In this document: in pieces, positions 8,096 to 16,845 of the stretch
Layout of the letters: every line of letters starts with the position of its first letter
How positions within the stretch are numbered: position 1 is the stretch's first letter
Origin: PSRF01 sp051000815
Lineage (GTDB): Bacteria; Acidobacteriota; Blastocatellia; Pyrinomonadales; Pyrinomonadaceae
Length of the DNA: 64,000 bases
Assembly: GCA_051000815.1 (NCBI GenBank)
Contig: JBPCNX010000028.1
Coordinates: 1 to 64,000, forward strand
Direction: 5' to 3'
Position numbers and translations under genes: made by a program
The notes under the pieces: model-generated
Told to the model about the DNA's origin: nothing
The model's database searches: none
The model's input: only the letters and a program-made list of their open reading frames with translations

Positions 8096-10186
8096 TTGCA
8101 TCCCTACCTGGCAATCTTACTGATTTGCGCCACTGCAGTGTCGGTGTTTCCACAGGCTCCTTTGGGATTCTCCAGGCAACGAGCCGCGACACTTCAACCG
8201 CTCGAGACTCAACTGCAAGAAACGATTCGACCCGAGCGCTGCCGGCGCGAACATCGCATCTTCACCGAGAAGCCGCACATGGCCGGCTCCAAACGAAACT
8301 ATGAACTCGCTCAATACGTGGCTCAACAGTGGCGCGAGTATGGTCTACAGGATGTGACCCTCATTGAACATCCTGTCTATCTTCCCTGGCCTGTCCGCTA
8401 CGAAGCGACGATTGTCGGGCGGGTCGAAGAGAAACTCTCACTAAAGGAAGAACCGATACCTGAGGACAAAGACTCGTATTCGACCGAGGTTGGCATTCCC
8501 TATTGCGCCTACTCCGCGGACATCGATGTAACCGCGGAGGTGGTCTACGTCAACAGCGGAAATCCTGAAGACTATGATCTACTCGCGAAGAGCGGAATTG
8601 AGGTTCGCGGGAAGATCGCTCTGGCACGTTACTCTGTTCCTTACAGCTACCGTGGATTCAAAGCACTGACGGCCCAGAAGCGTGGCGCGGCGGCGTTGCT
8701 GCTTTATTCCGATCCGGCAGAAGACGGATACAAGAAAGGCGCAGTTTATCCCTGGGGACCATGGGGCCCTGAGAGTCACCTGCAAAGGGGCGGCATCGTT
8801 TACGATTTCAATCTGCCGGGCGACCCGCGCACGCCTGGCTGGGCTTCAGTTCCTGGAGGGCGCTTTCTTCCTGCAGAGAGTGCGGTGTCCATGCCGACCG
8901 TTGCAGCAGCACCCATGTCCTACAAAGATGCGCGCCGGATACTTGAGCGAATGGGCGGCCCACGCGCGCCCGATTCGTGGCAGGGAGGTCTGCCCTTCAA
9001 GTATCACCTTGGTCCGGGCCCGGTGAAGCTTCATCTCGTAATCGAGAACGACAAGAAGGTGCGGTCGATCTGGAATGTCGTCGGGCGTCTGCGAGGTGTG
9101 GAACTTCCGGACGAGTGGGTCGTTCTGGGAAATCATCGCGACGCGTGGGTCTTCGGAGGCGTCGATCCCAGCAGTGGTTCCGCGACCATGATGGAAACGG
9201 CGCGCGCTTTTGGCGAGCTGGCGCGCAAGGGTTGGAAGCCGCGCCGGACAATCGTTTTCGGCTCGTGGGATGCAGAGGAATTCACTCTCACCGGCAGCAC
9301 CGAGTGGGGCGAGCTCGAGGCTGATCGACTAAAGGCCGGCGCGCTTGCCTACTTGAACGTCGATAGCTCGAGCTCAGGACCTAATTTCAGCGCCTCGGCA
9401 GTACCGGCATTGACAGATTTCCTGCGCGATGTCGCACGGGCAGTCCCCGACCCTGGTGGCGGCTCGATCTTTGAAGCATGGCGGCGCAGCGAACAGAAGA
9501 AGCCAGGGGAACCGCCCAACGTGACCACGCGACTCGGCAGTGGGTCTGACTACACCGTCTTTCTTAATTTTCTCGGCGTGCCGGTTGCTGACCTTACGTT
9601 TGATGGACCGTACGGCGTTTATCATTCCGTTTACGACAGCTTCACCTGGGTGGATCGCATCGGTGATCCGGGCTACTACTATCATGCGGCAATGGCGCGT
9701 TATTGGGCTGTTGCGGCTTTGCGCCTGTCCGAATGCGATTACGTTCCACTCAATTACGTAAACTACGCCCGAGAAGTGCAGACTTATCTGAACGAGGTTG
9801 CCAAAGCCGCTCGTGAGCGCAAGGTCGAAGTAGATTTATCCGCAGCACGCAAGGCAGCAACGGAGTGGGAGCAAGCTAGCAGCGCGGCTATCGAGACAGC
9901 AGAGAAAGCGTCCACAACGGGCGGGCGGGCCCGGGTAGAACAGATTCACAAAGCACTGATCCGGGTCGAACGTGCATTGCTCGATCCTGAGGGCTTGAAT
10001 GGTCGACCGTGGTTCAAGCACCTCATCTATGCGCCGCGCCCTACCTACAAGGCACTCGTGTTACCAGGTCTAACCGAAGCTGTCGAAGCCGGTGATCGTG
10101 CACGCGCCATAGCTGAGACGGAGCGACTCACACGCGCCTTGAACCGCGCAACTGAAGCTATTAATGCCGCTCTTCCGACACCGTGA
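8096..10186 (+). CDS. M28 family zinc peptidase, glutamate carboxypeptidase II (PSMA)-like
   Basis: The protein is an exported di-zinc peptidase close in layout to glutamate carboxypeptidase II: a protease-associated domain insert (about residues 130-270), then the catalytic core. Zinc ligands and catalytic residues are visible as GNHRDAWVFGGVDP (His, Asp), WDAEEF (Glu pair), LNVDSS (Asp) and YHSVYDSF (His). A C-terminal helical dimerisation-type domain follows. The frame is open from a GTG at 8033, but that codon is inside the repeat copy 1. A TTG at 8096 follows GAGGG at 8086-8090 and begins a good signal peptide (HPYLAILLICATAVSVFPQA), so I chose it. The likely role is C-terminal trimming of peptides in the periplasm. 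Confidence 0.92.
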   Translation: MHPYLAILLICATAVSVFPQAPLGFSRQRAATLQPLETQLQETIRPERCRREHRIFTEKPHMAGSKRNYELAQYVAQQWREYGLQDVTLIEHPVYLPWPVRYEATIVGRVEEKLSLKEEPIPEDKDSYSTEVGIPYCAYSADIDVTAEVVYVNSGNPEDYDLLAKSGIEVRGKIALARYSVPYSYRGFKALTAQKRGAAALLLYSDPAEDGYKKGAVYPWGPWGPESHLQRGGIVYDFNLPGDPRTPGWASVPGGRFLPAESAVSMPTVAAAPMSYKDARRILERMGGPRAPDSWQGGLPFKYHLGPGPVKLHLVIENDKKVRSIWNVVGRLRGVELPDEWVVLGNHRDAWVFGGVDPSSGSATMMETARAFGELARKGWKPRRTIVFGSWDAEEFTLTGSTEWGELEADRLKAGALAYLNVDSSSSGPNFSASAVPALTDFLRDVARAVPDPGGGSIFEAWRRSEQKKPGEPPNVTTRLGSGSDYTVFLNFLGVPVADLTFDGPYGVYHSVYDSFTWVDRIGDPGYYYHAAMARYWAVAALRLSECDYVPLNYVNYAREVQTYLNEVAKAARERKVEVDLSAARKAATEWEQASSAAIETAEKASTTGGRARVEQIHKALIRVERALLDPEGLNGRPWFKHLIYAPRPTYKALVLPGLTEAVEAGDRARAIAETERLTRALNRATEAINAALPTP

Positions 10187-10315
10187 ACCGGTGACATGAT
10201 TATCAACACCTCGTTGGCAAACAGACGTAAGCGCGTGTTTGCGGCAAAGCCGTAATATGCATTGTTGATTCGGTTATCCAAATCCATTTATCAGTAGCTC
10301 CGTCGGCAACAGTCG

Positions 10316-11224
10316 ATGACAGATAAGCGACTCACAATGAAGCAAGCGGTCTCACGCTTCGTCAATGATGGGGACACCATCGTCATTGAAGGCTTCACAC
10401 ACCTCATCTGCTTTTCTGCTGGACACGAAATCATCCGGCAAAAGCGCCGGGATCTGACACTTTGCCGCTTAACACCTGACTTAATTTACGACCAGATGAT
10501 CGGCGCCGGCTGCGCGCGCAAACTTATCTTTAGCTGGGCTGGGAATCCCGGAGCGGGTCCGCTCTATGCGTTACGCCGTTCTGTGGAGCAAAGCATCCCG
10601 CGATCAATCGAGCTGGAGGAGTATTCACATGCCGGAATGGTTGCGCGCCTTACTGCCGGCGCGGCTCGCTTGCCCTTCTTCCCTTTGCGTAACTATATGG
10701 GCAGCGATCTCCCGCGCGTAAATTCCAACATCAAGACAGTCACGTGTCCTTTTACCGGAGAAGAACTGGCGGCCGTGCCCCCATTGCAGCCTGACACAGC
10801 AATCATTCATGCGCAGCGTGCTGACGAGAGCGGCAACGCTCAGATTTGGGGACTGATTGGAGTTCAAAAAGAGGCAGCCTTTGCCGCCCGCAATGTGATC
10901 ATCGTCGCCGAAGAGATCGTCGACGAAAGTATGATCCGTTCCGATCCTAATCGCACGCTGATTCCCGGCATCATCGTTAAGGCCGTAGTCCATGAACCTT
11001 TCGGTTGTCATCCATCCTATGCGCAGGGGTACTACGACCGTGACAACGAGTTTTACGTTCGCTGGCGCGAGATCTCCAAAGACCTTTCCAGCTTTAACGC
11101 TTACCTTGATGAATGGATTTATGGCATTACGGACCGCGCCGATTACGCTGCGCGGATGTGGTCGAGCCTCGAGCGCCTGCGTGCCCACGAACATTTCTGC
11201 GAACCGGTGAACTACGGATATTGA
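10316..11224 (+). CDS. CoA transferase subunit A (glutaconate CoA-transferase-like)
   Basis: This 302-residue protein is the alpha subunit of a family I CoA transferase, opening with MTDKRLTMKQAVSRFVNDGD and a GFTH segment. Such enzymes move CoA between a dicarboxylate or aromatic-breakdown intermediate and acetyl- or succinyl-CoA. The best-known relatives are GctA of glutaconate fermentation and IpdA of steroid ring breakdown; the sequence alone does not choose between substrates. The partner subunit begins only 6 bp downstream, so the two form a stoichiometric pair. Confidence 0.88.
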   Translation: MTDKRLTMKQAVSRFVNDGDTIVIEGFTHLICFSAGHEIIRQKRRDLTLCRLTPDLIYDQMIGAGCARKLIFSWAGNPGAGPLYALRRSVEQSIPRSIELEEYSHAGMVARLTAGAARLPFFPLRNYMGSDLPRVNSNIKTVTCPFTGEELAAVPPLQPDTAIIHAQRADESGNAQIWGLIGVQKEAAFAARNVIIVAEEIVDESMIRSDPNRTLIPGIIVKAVVHEPFGCHPSYAQGYYDRDNEFYVRWREISKDLSSFNAYLDEWIYGITDRADYAARMWSSLERLRAHEHFCEPVNYGY

Positions 11225-11230
11225 GCGATC

Positions 11231-11989
11231 GTGATGGCTGGCTACACTGCAAACGAATTGATGGTTTGCCAGGCCGCGCGGCAACTGCGTAATGGCGAAG
11301 TGCTCTTCGTCGGCATCGGCCTGCCCAATCTCGCCTGTAATCTGGCGCGCCGGCTGCACGCGCCGGACCTGATGCTGATTTACGAATCAGGCGCAGTGGG
11401 CGCAGTTCCTGAGCGGCTTCCGATCTCCATCGGCGATCCGGCGTTGGTGACAAACTCGCTCAGCGTCTGCTCGATGTTCGACATCTTCAACTACTACTTA
11501 CAACGCGGACTGATCGATGTTGGCTTCCTGCAAGGCGCGCAGATTGATCGGTTTGGCAATCTGAACACGACTGTGATCGGAGACTACGAGAAACCATCTG
11601 TCCGTTTGCCGGGGAGCGGCGGTGCGTGTGAGATTGCGATTCTGGCCAGGCGCGTGCTGGTGATTGCTCCTCAAAGCAGGCGTAGCTTTCCCGACCGAGT
11701 CGACTTCATAACTTCGCCTGGTTTTGTCGATGGGCCACTGACGAGACAAATACTCGGCATGCCCGGACAAGGACCGGCGATGGTGATCACAGACCTGGGT
11801 TGTTTTGAATTTGAAGAGGGCGAGATGGTCCTGACTTCTCTTCATCCGGGCCGAACTCTAGAAGAGATCCGCGAGAATACAGGCTGGGATGTCCGCATTA
11901 CGCCTGAACTGAAAACAACGGCGGAACCCACTGCACAGGAACTGCGGACGATTCGCGACGATCTGGATCCGGCCCATCTCTACGTCTGA
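11231..11989 (+). CDS. CoA transferase subunit B (glutaconate CoA-transferase-like)
   Basis: This 252-residue beta subunit carries the catalytic glutamate motif in LIYESGAVGAVP, where the Glu would form the CoA thioester in this family, followed by the GDPALV loop. It starts at GTG 11231 or ATG 11234, which are adjacent codons. It belongs with subunit A directly upstream. A CCGCGGAT-family repeat begins about 20 bp beyond its stop. Neighbouring genes give no clear substrate. Confidence 0.88.
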   Translation: MMAGYTANELMVCQAARQLRNGEVLFVGIGLPNLACNLARRLHAPDLMLIYESGAVGAVPERLPISIGDPALVTNSLSVCSMFDIFNYYLQRGLIDVGFLQGAQIDRFGNLNTTVIGDYEKPSVRLPGSGGACEIAILARRVLVIAPQSRRSFPDRVDFITSPGFVDGPLTRQILGMPGQGPAMVITDLGCFEFEEGEMVLTSLHPGRTLEEIRENTGWDVRITPELKTTAEPTAQELRTIRDDLDPAHLYV

Positions 11990-12008
11990 AAAGAAGAACG
12001 GAAAAAAC

Positions 12009-12270
12009 AACTGGCCGCGGATTTGCGCGGATAAACGCGGATCAGAACTAGCAACCGATGAGACGGATATCATTGGATAATTCGCAGGTCAGGAAGGGGA
12101 CACTGTCCCCGGCTCAAGTTACAAAGTCACTTAACAACGCGGAGTCTTGCCGTCCCTAAGAGCGGGGACAGGGTCCCCCTTCCTGACTTGCGAATCATCA
12201 TTTATGGCTATGTTTATCTGTGGCCGTTCTGATCCGCGTTTTCCGCGTGAATCCGCGGCTAGTTGTTTTT
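12009..12270. repeat. Nested inverted repeats (CCGCGGAT family around an internal GCAGGT palindrome)
   Basis: The outer arms are 12011-12050 (CTGGCCGCGGATTTGCGCGG, ATAAACGCGGATCAG) and 12222-12270 (complement: CTGATCCGCGTTTTCCGCG and ATCCGCGGCTAG). Inside them lies a second palindrome with arms 12080-12114 (TTCGCAGGTCAGGAAGGGGA, CACTGTCCCC) and 12160-12195 (GGGGACAGGGTCCCCCTTCC, TGACTTGCGAA). This inner element belongs to the same family as 36916-37148 and 47187-47340. The nesting implies insertion of one repeat into another. Confidence 0.85.
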
Positions 12271-12273
12271 CTC

Positions 12274-13302
12274 TTAGCCAAATGTTCGCCTAACTAAACT
12301 CACAAAATCCTTGATGTCATCTTCCGTCGTATCAAACGATGTCATGAATCTTACTTCAGAGGTTTCTTCATTCCACACGTAGAAGAAGTATTGCTTTTGC
12401 AGGATCGGCACATACCTCTTCGGCACCAACGCAAACACACCGTTGGATTCCACCTTTTGCGTAATCTTGATCTGCGGAATCTTCGCCAGCTCCGCCGCCA
12501 ACTTTTGCGCCATGCGATTCGAATGCTCCGCATTGCGCCGCCACAGGTCGTTCGCCAGGAGTGCTTCAAACTGGGCGGAGATGAATCGCATCTTCGACGG
12601 CAGATGAGTGCCTTGCTTGCGCAGGTATTTGAAACCGGTCGCCAGTTTAGGATCAAAGAAGATTACCGCTTCACCAAACATCATACCGTTCTTGGCGCCG
12701 CCAAAAGACAGGATGTCAACGCCGACATCGCTCGTGATCTTTCTCAATTCGGTTTTCAGACTGGCAGCAGCGTTTGCGATTCGCGCTCCGTCCATGTGCA
12801 GTAACATCCCGTGCTTATGAGCAAAGTTCGAAAGAGTCTGGAGTTCACGCGGCGTGTAAACCGTGCCCATCTCGGTTGCCTGTGAGATTGAAATTACACG
12901 GGCCTGCACGTGATGCTCAAAACCGATGTGTACCAGAAAGGGCTTGATGTGATCAGGCGTGACCTTGCCATCTTCTGTTGATACTGCCAGCAGTTTGCAG
13001 CCCGTAAACTTCTCCGGGGCTCCACATTCGTCAACATTGATATGTGCAGTCTGGGCACAAACCACGGCGTGATAGGGCTGAGTTGCGGCTTTCAAGCCCA
13101 GCACATTCGCGCCCGTGCCGCCAAAAACAAAAAACACTTCGACGTTCTTGCCAAAGTGTTTGCGGAAAACCGCGACGGCCCGCTCTGTGTAAGGATCGTC
13201 GCCATAAGCAACGACGTGACCTTCGTTGGCAGCGGCGATCGCTTCCAACACTTTAGGATGAACGCCGGCGTTATTGTCGCTCGCGAAACTGCGTTTTCTC
13301 AT
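12274..13302 (-). CDS. ltaE: Low-specificity L-threonine aldolase
   Basis: The 342-residue PLP enzyme splits L-threonine (or allo-threonine) to glycine and acetaldehyde. The N-terminal SFASDNNAGVHP, the FVFGGTGAN loop, the HMDGAR aspartate that contacts the PLP ring nitrogen, and the Schiff-base lysine in SFGGAKNG are all present and typical. The frame extends five codons further upstream (MKLET), but those are translated from a heptamer repeat array. The ATG at 13302 (MRKRSFASD) is the sensible start. Glycine from this reaction could be of interest to the adjoining GcvT-like and amine genes, but that link is only inferred. Confidence 0.92.
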   Translation of the reverse strand: MRKRSFASDNNAGVHPKVLEAIAAANEGHVVAYGDDPYTERAVAVFRKHFGKNVEVFFVFGGTGANVLGLKAATQPYHAVVCAQTAHINVDECGAPEKFTGCKLLAVSTEDGKVTPDHIKPFLVHIGFEHHVQARVISISQATEMGTVYTPRELQTLSNFAHKHGMLLHMDGARIANAAASLKTELRKITSDVGVDILSFGGAKNGMMFGEAVIFFDPKLATGFKYLRKQGTHLPSKMRFISAQFEALLANDLWRRNAEHSNRMAQKLAAELAKIPQIKITQKVESNGVFALVPKRYVPILQKQYFFYVWNEETSEVRFMTSFDTTEDDIKDFVSLVRRTFG

Positions 13303-13397
13303 CGTTTCAAGTTTCAAGTTTCAGGTTTCAGGTTTCAGGTCTCAGATTTCACGGAACGTCAACTCAACTTGAGACTTGAGACTTGGAACTTGAGACC
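13303..13397. repeat. GTTTCAA/GTTTCAG heptamer array with inverted arm
   Basis: The left arm 13303-13348 is a series of GTTTCAA, GTTTCAG and GTCTCAG units. After about 18 bp the right arm 13366-13397 carries the complement (CTTGAGA, CTTGGAA, CTTGAGACC). The array starts immediately at the threonine aldolase start codon and overlaps the final codons of the next gene, whose stop at 13364 lies inside the element. Confidence 0.88.
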
Positions 13398-14998
13398 AAA
13401 GATTTCCGGTTGCGGAAATCTTTGATTATCTCCCGCGCCGCATTCGCGCCGGACTGCCCGGTAATTCCCCCACCCGGATGCGTTCCCGCTCCGCAGAGGT
13501 AGAGGCCCTTGATTGGCGTACGATACTGGGCCCACCCAATAAGCGGCCGGAACATGAAAAACTGATCCAGAGATTGTTCGCCATGGAAGATGTGACCGCC
13601 ACTTAGACCATAGGTCTGTTCTAAATCGCGAGGCGTGATCACCTGGCGCTCAACGATCAATTGCTTCAGGTTGGGCGCAAAATCGGAGAGCGCGTTCACA
13701 ATCATGTCTCCGAACTCGTCACGGCGAGCATCCCAATCACCATCCTTCAAGTTGTAGGGCACGTACTGAACATGGACTGACATGACATGCGCGCCGGCGG
13801 GCGCCAGTGTCGGATCGTTCAGCGACGGAATCGTAATGTCCATGTAAGGGTGCATAGAGTAGTCGCCATACTTAGCTACGTCAAAAGCGCGCTCCAGATA
13901 GTCGATCTCATGACCAATTTGAATCCGGCCGGAGAGCTTAACAAGGTTATCAGCGTCGCCGTCAGCGACGGCGCGGAAAAACGGCAGACCCGAAAGCGCG
14001 AAATTGACTTTCGCTACGCAGCCAAGCGCGCGGTAGTTGCGCAGCTTCACTAAAAAAGTAGGATCGAGATCCAATGGGTCCACCAGTTTCAGAAACGTCG
14101 TGCGCGGATCAGCATTTGAGACAACGGCGCGGGCAGTTAGTTCGTTGCCGTTTGCGAGTACCACCGTCGTTGTTCCGTTTTCGCCGGGCTGGATTTTTAC
14201 TACTTCAGTGGACGTTCTGATTTCCACGCCGGATGCTGCGGCCGCTTTGGCCAGAGCCTGTGTGAGTGCGCCCATTCCTCCCTTCACTGATTCGGAAGTA
14301 GCGATCGCCTGGCCATCTCTGGCCGCTTGCATCAATAGCCCCGTACTCGTTCCGGCTGACCAGGGCCCGGCAAATGCGCCCGAGATCCCGCACGCAGCCG
14401 TAGCCGCGCGCAACGACTCTGTCTCAAACCACTCGGCAGCGAGATCCGCCACGGCCATCGGTCCCCAGCGCAGCAGACGAAACGCATCCTGCTTAGCAAG
14501 CCCACGGAACGATAGACCCAGCTTGCCGAGGTTCCACATCTCGCCCAGGGCCGGTTTCTCAATCGTCGGCGGGGTCATCGGCAGGAGTGGCGCAAGTACG
14601 CGGCCGATACGCGCGAAACTTCCGGCGAATTCGATATAGCTCGACGCATCCGTTGTGGAAATTTGCTTTAGTTCATTAGCCGTGCGCGTGACGTCGTTGT
14701 AAATCGTGGGCGAGCGTCCATTCGGATTCAACACATGAAGGCGTACTTGTGAGGATATGATCTCGAGACCGTGATGCGCCAAATCAAGGTGGTCAGTAAT
14801 TTTTGGTGAGAATGGTCCAGTGGCGTGAGCGAGTGTCGAACAATGAAACCCCGGATGAATCTCTTCGGTTACCGCACCGCCGCCAACCATCGCGCGACGT
14901 TCGAGCACGAGCGGTTTCAATCCGGCCTTCGCCAGATAGCACGCCGCCACCAGGCCGTTGTGACCGCCTCCGATAATGATGACGTCGTGAGTCATCAC
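13364..14998 (-). CDS. FAD-dependent oxidoreductase, phytoene desaturase/PYROXD2-like (paralogue 1)
   Basis: The 544-residue flavoprotein begins with the dinucleotide-binding motif VIIIGGGHNGLVAA and the acidic end of strand two (LVLERR). The C-terminal FAD site LYLCGAGTHPGGGITG is also intact. The family is CrtI-like but is broad; the closest described group is PYROXD2-type dehydrogenases of unknown substrate rather than carotenoid enzymes, and no carotenoid genes are near. The last residues (SLVSSSKSQVSS) and the stop are encoded by the heptamer repeat array, so the C terminus has been replaced or extended by the repeat. A second paralogue lies directly upstream on the same strand. Confidence 0.88.
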   Translation of the reverse strand: MMTHDVIIIGGGHNGLVAACYLAKAGLKPLVLERRAMVGGGAVTEEIHPGFHCSTLAHATGPFSPKITDHLDLAHHGLEIISSQVRLHVLNPNGRSPTIYNDVTRTANELKQISTTDASSYIEFAGSFARIGRVLAPLLPMTPPTIEKPALGEMWNLGKLGLSFRGLAKQDAFRLLRWGPMAVADLAAEWFETESLRAATAACGISGAFAGPWSAGTSTGLLMQAARDGQAIATSESVKGGMGALTQALAKAAAASGVEIRTSTEVVKIQPGENGTTTVVLANGNELTARAVVSNADPRTTFLKLVDPLDLDPTFLVKLRNYRALGCVAKVNFALSGLPFFRAVADGDADNLVKLSGRIQIGHEIDYLERAFDVAKYGDYSMHPYMDITIPSLNDPTLAPAGAHVMSVHVQYVPYNLKDGDWDARRDEFGDMIVNALSDFAPNLKQLIVERQVITPRDLEQTYGLSGGHIFHGEQSLDQFFMFRPLIGWAQYRTPIKGLYLCGAGTHPGGGITGQSGANAAREIIKDFRNRKSLVSSSKSQVSS

Positions 14999-15014
14999 GA
15001 TTGATTTACTTCCA

Positions 15015-15169
15015 CGGCTTTGCCGCCTCCAGTGCGGTAAGGCTCTGCCTTACCGTGAGCGACTCATTATTGTTTGGAGGCTGCGCCTCACTTTTGGAGG
15101 CACAGCCTCATAGGAAAATTAGGCCTACCGGTCGGGCAGAGCCTTACCGCACTGGGGGCGGCAAAGCCG
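15015..15169. repeat. Long inverted repeat between the two FAD oxidoreductase genes
   Basis: Arms 15015-15050 (CGGCTTTGCCGCCTCC, AGTGCGGTAAGGCTCTGCC) and 15134-15169 (GGGCAGAGCCTTACCGCACT, GGGGGCGGCAAAGCCG) pair almost completely. Inside are two copies of a GGAGGC..GCCTCA motif around 15075-15112. It fills the 180-bp gap between the oxidoreductase genes and ends 10 bp before the stop of paralogue 2. Confidence 0.88.
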
Positions 15170-15178
15170 CAATTAGAC

Positions 15179-16765
15179 CTACCTGCGCTTCCAATCCTTC
15201 AACAACTGCAGGGCCGCGTTGCGCCCTGGTGCGCCCATGATGCCGCCACCCGGGTGTGTCGCCGAACCGCACATGTAGAGGCTGCGAATCGGCGTCCGGT
15301 ACTGCGCCCATCCCGGCGCAGGTCGCAGGAAGAAAAGCTGTTCGAGCGTGAGCTCGCCCTGGAAGATGTTGCCTTCAGTCAAACCGAAGTCGCGTTCGAT
15401 ATCCAGGGGCGTTAACACCTGGCGATACAGAATCAGCTCCTTTATGTTGGGCGCGTGCTCGGCAATAGTATCGATTACGGTGTCGCCAAACTCTTCGCGT
15501 TTGTCGTCCCAGTTGCCTTCCTTCAAGTGGTACGGTGCGTACTGCACAAAACACGACATCACATGTTTGCCGGGCGGCGCCACTGAGGGATCAGTCAAAC
15601 TCGGAATCACGATATCGATGTAGGGACGGCGCGAGTAGCGACCATACTTGGCTTCATCGTAGGCTCGCTCCATGTAATCAACGCCGGGCGAAATTGAAAC
15701 GGCGCCGCGCAAATGCGGCCCGGCGCCGGGTTTCGCCGTAAAGCTCGGCAGCCCATCAAGCGCCAGATTAACTTTCCCGGAAGAGCCGCGATACTTGTAG
15801 CGTTTCAAGTCTCCGGCAAAATCCTCAGGCAAATGTTCCTCGCCAACCAGCTTCATAAAGGTCAAACGCGGATCGACGCTCGAAGACACAACGTCAGCAT
15901 AGATCTCGTCGCCGTTCGTTAATGCGACGCCTTTCGCCTGACCATTCTTGAGCAGGATTTTTGCGATCGGCGCCTCAGTGCGAATCTCAGCTCCCGCTTC
16001 TCGCGCCGCATCGGCTATCGCGTTGGAAATCGCCCCGGTGCCGCCGCGCGACAACCCCCAGGAACGAAACGCCCCATCAATCTCACCCATGTAGTGATGC
16101 AGCAGCACGTAAGCAGTGCCGGGAGAACGAACACCAAGGAACGTCCCGATGATGCCTGACGCCGACATCGTCGCCTTGAGCACATCAGTTTCAAACCACT
16201 GATCGAGAAAATCGACTGCGCTCATGGTCATCAACTGCACCTGGTTATACTTGTCTTCAGCAGGCAGGTTCTGAAATCGTTTGCCGAGGAAGTAGAGATC
16301 TTTGAGACCTCTCGGATTCAACGAGGTCGGATCGGGAGGCGTCATGCTCATGATCGGCTTGACGAAATGCGCCATCTCCAGCATCGCCTTGCCGTATTCG
16401 TCGTAAGCCTCGGCATCAAGTCGAGAATGACGCGCAATCTCGCGGCGTGTTTTGGCATGATCGTTGACGCGCCAGAGATAATCGCCGCTGGGCATAGGGG
16501 TGAACGTGCCGTCCAGCGGAAGTATCTCCAAGCCGTGACGCGGCAGATCGAGTTCGCGAATAATCTCCGGACGCAACAGGGAGACAACGTAAGAGCAAAC
16601 TGAAAACTTGAAGCCGGGAAACACTTCTTCCGTCACCGCCGCGCCGCCCAGGACATGACGCCGTTCCAGCACGACAACTTTTTTTCCCGCGCGCGCGAGA
16701 TAGGCAGCGTTGACCAGACCGTTGTGGCCACCGCCAATAACGATGACGTCGTAGCGATTATTCAT
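15179..16765 (-). CDS. FAD-dependent oxidoreductase, phytoene desaturase/PYROXD2-like (paralogue 2)
   Basis: The 528-residue protein has the same plan as its neighbour: VIVIGGGHNGLVNAAYLARAG at the start, VVLERR, and C-terminal LYMCGSATHPGGGIMGAPG. The two are clear paralogues that have diverged well. The open frame reaches 16825, but the ATG at 16765 (MNNRYDVIVIGGG) begins at the first beta strand, as in the family, so I took it. It is divergent from the GcvT-like gene, with only 80 bp between the starts, implying a shared control region. Substrate unknown; the neighbouring Rieske and GcvT-like genes suggest an amine or an amino-acid derivative. Confidence 0.88.
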   Translation of the reverse strand: MNNRYDVIVIGGGHNGLVNAAYLARAGKKVVVLERRHVLGGAAVTEEVFPGFKFSVCSYVVSLLRPEIIRELDLPRHGLEILPLDGTFTPMPSGDYLWRVNDHAKTRREIARHSRLDAEAYDEYGKAMLEMAHFVKPIMSMTPPDPTSLNPRGLKDLYFLGKRFQNLPAEDKYNQVQLMTMSAVDFLDQWFETDVLKATMSASGIIGTFLGVRSPGTAYVLLHHYMGEIDGAFRSWGLSRGGTGAISNAIADAAREAGAEIRTEAPIAKILLKNGQAKGVALTNGDEIYADVVSSSVDPRLTFMKLVGEEHLPEDFAGDLKRYKYRGSSGKVNLALDGLPSFTAKPGAGPHLRGAVSISPGVDYMERAYDEAKYGRYSRRPYIDIVIPSLTDPSVAPPGKHVMSCFVQYAPYHLKEGNWDDKREEFGDTVIDTIAEHAPNIKELILYRQVLTPLDIERDFGLTEGNIFQGELTLEQLFFLRPAPGWAQYRTPIRSLYMCGSATHPGGGIMGAPGRNAALQLLKDWKRR

Positions 16766-16780
16766 GTGTCGTATTGCAGC

Positions 16781-16810
16781 TTGCTGAAGATTCGCTAGCA
16801 TACTTATAAT
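16781..16810 (+). promoter_or_regulatory. Candidate sigma-70 promoter of the GcvT-like gene
   Basis: A TTGCTG at 16781-16786 and a perfect TATAAT at 16805-16810 are 18 bp apart, in the short divergent region before the GcvT-like gene. Transcription would begin near 16817, about 30 nt before the ATG at 16846. Housekeeping sigma consensus is assumed to apply in this organism. Confidence 0.5.
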
Positions 16811-16845
16811 CGCACGCCCTGACAATCACACCTTCGAGGTTGCGC

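Noticed and set aside
10625..11359. Minus-strand 244-codon frame across the CoA transferase genes
   Set aside because: It lies antisense to both well-supported subunits and has no recognisable domain.
13364..16765. Carotenoid biosynthesis genes
   Set aside because: The FAD proteins are CrtI-like, but no phytoene synthase or other crt gene is present, and the PYROXD2-like branch fits better.
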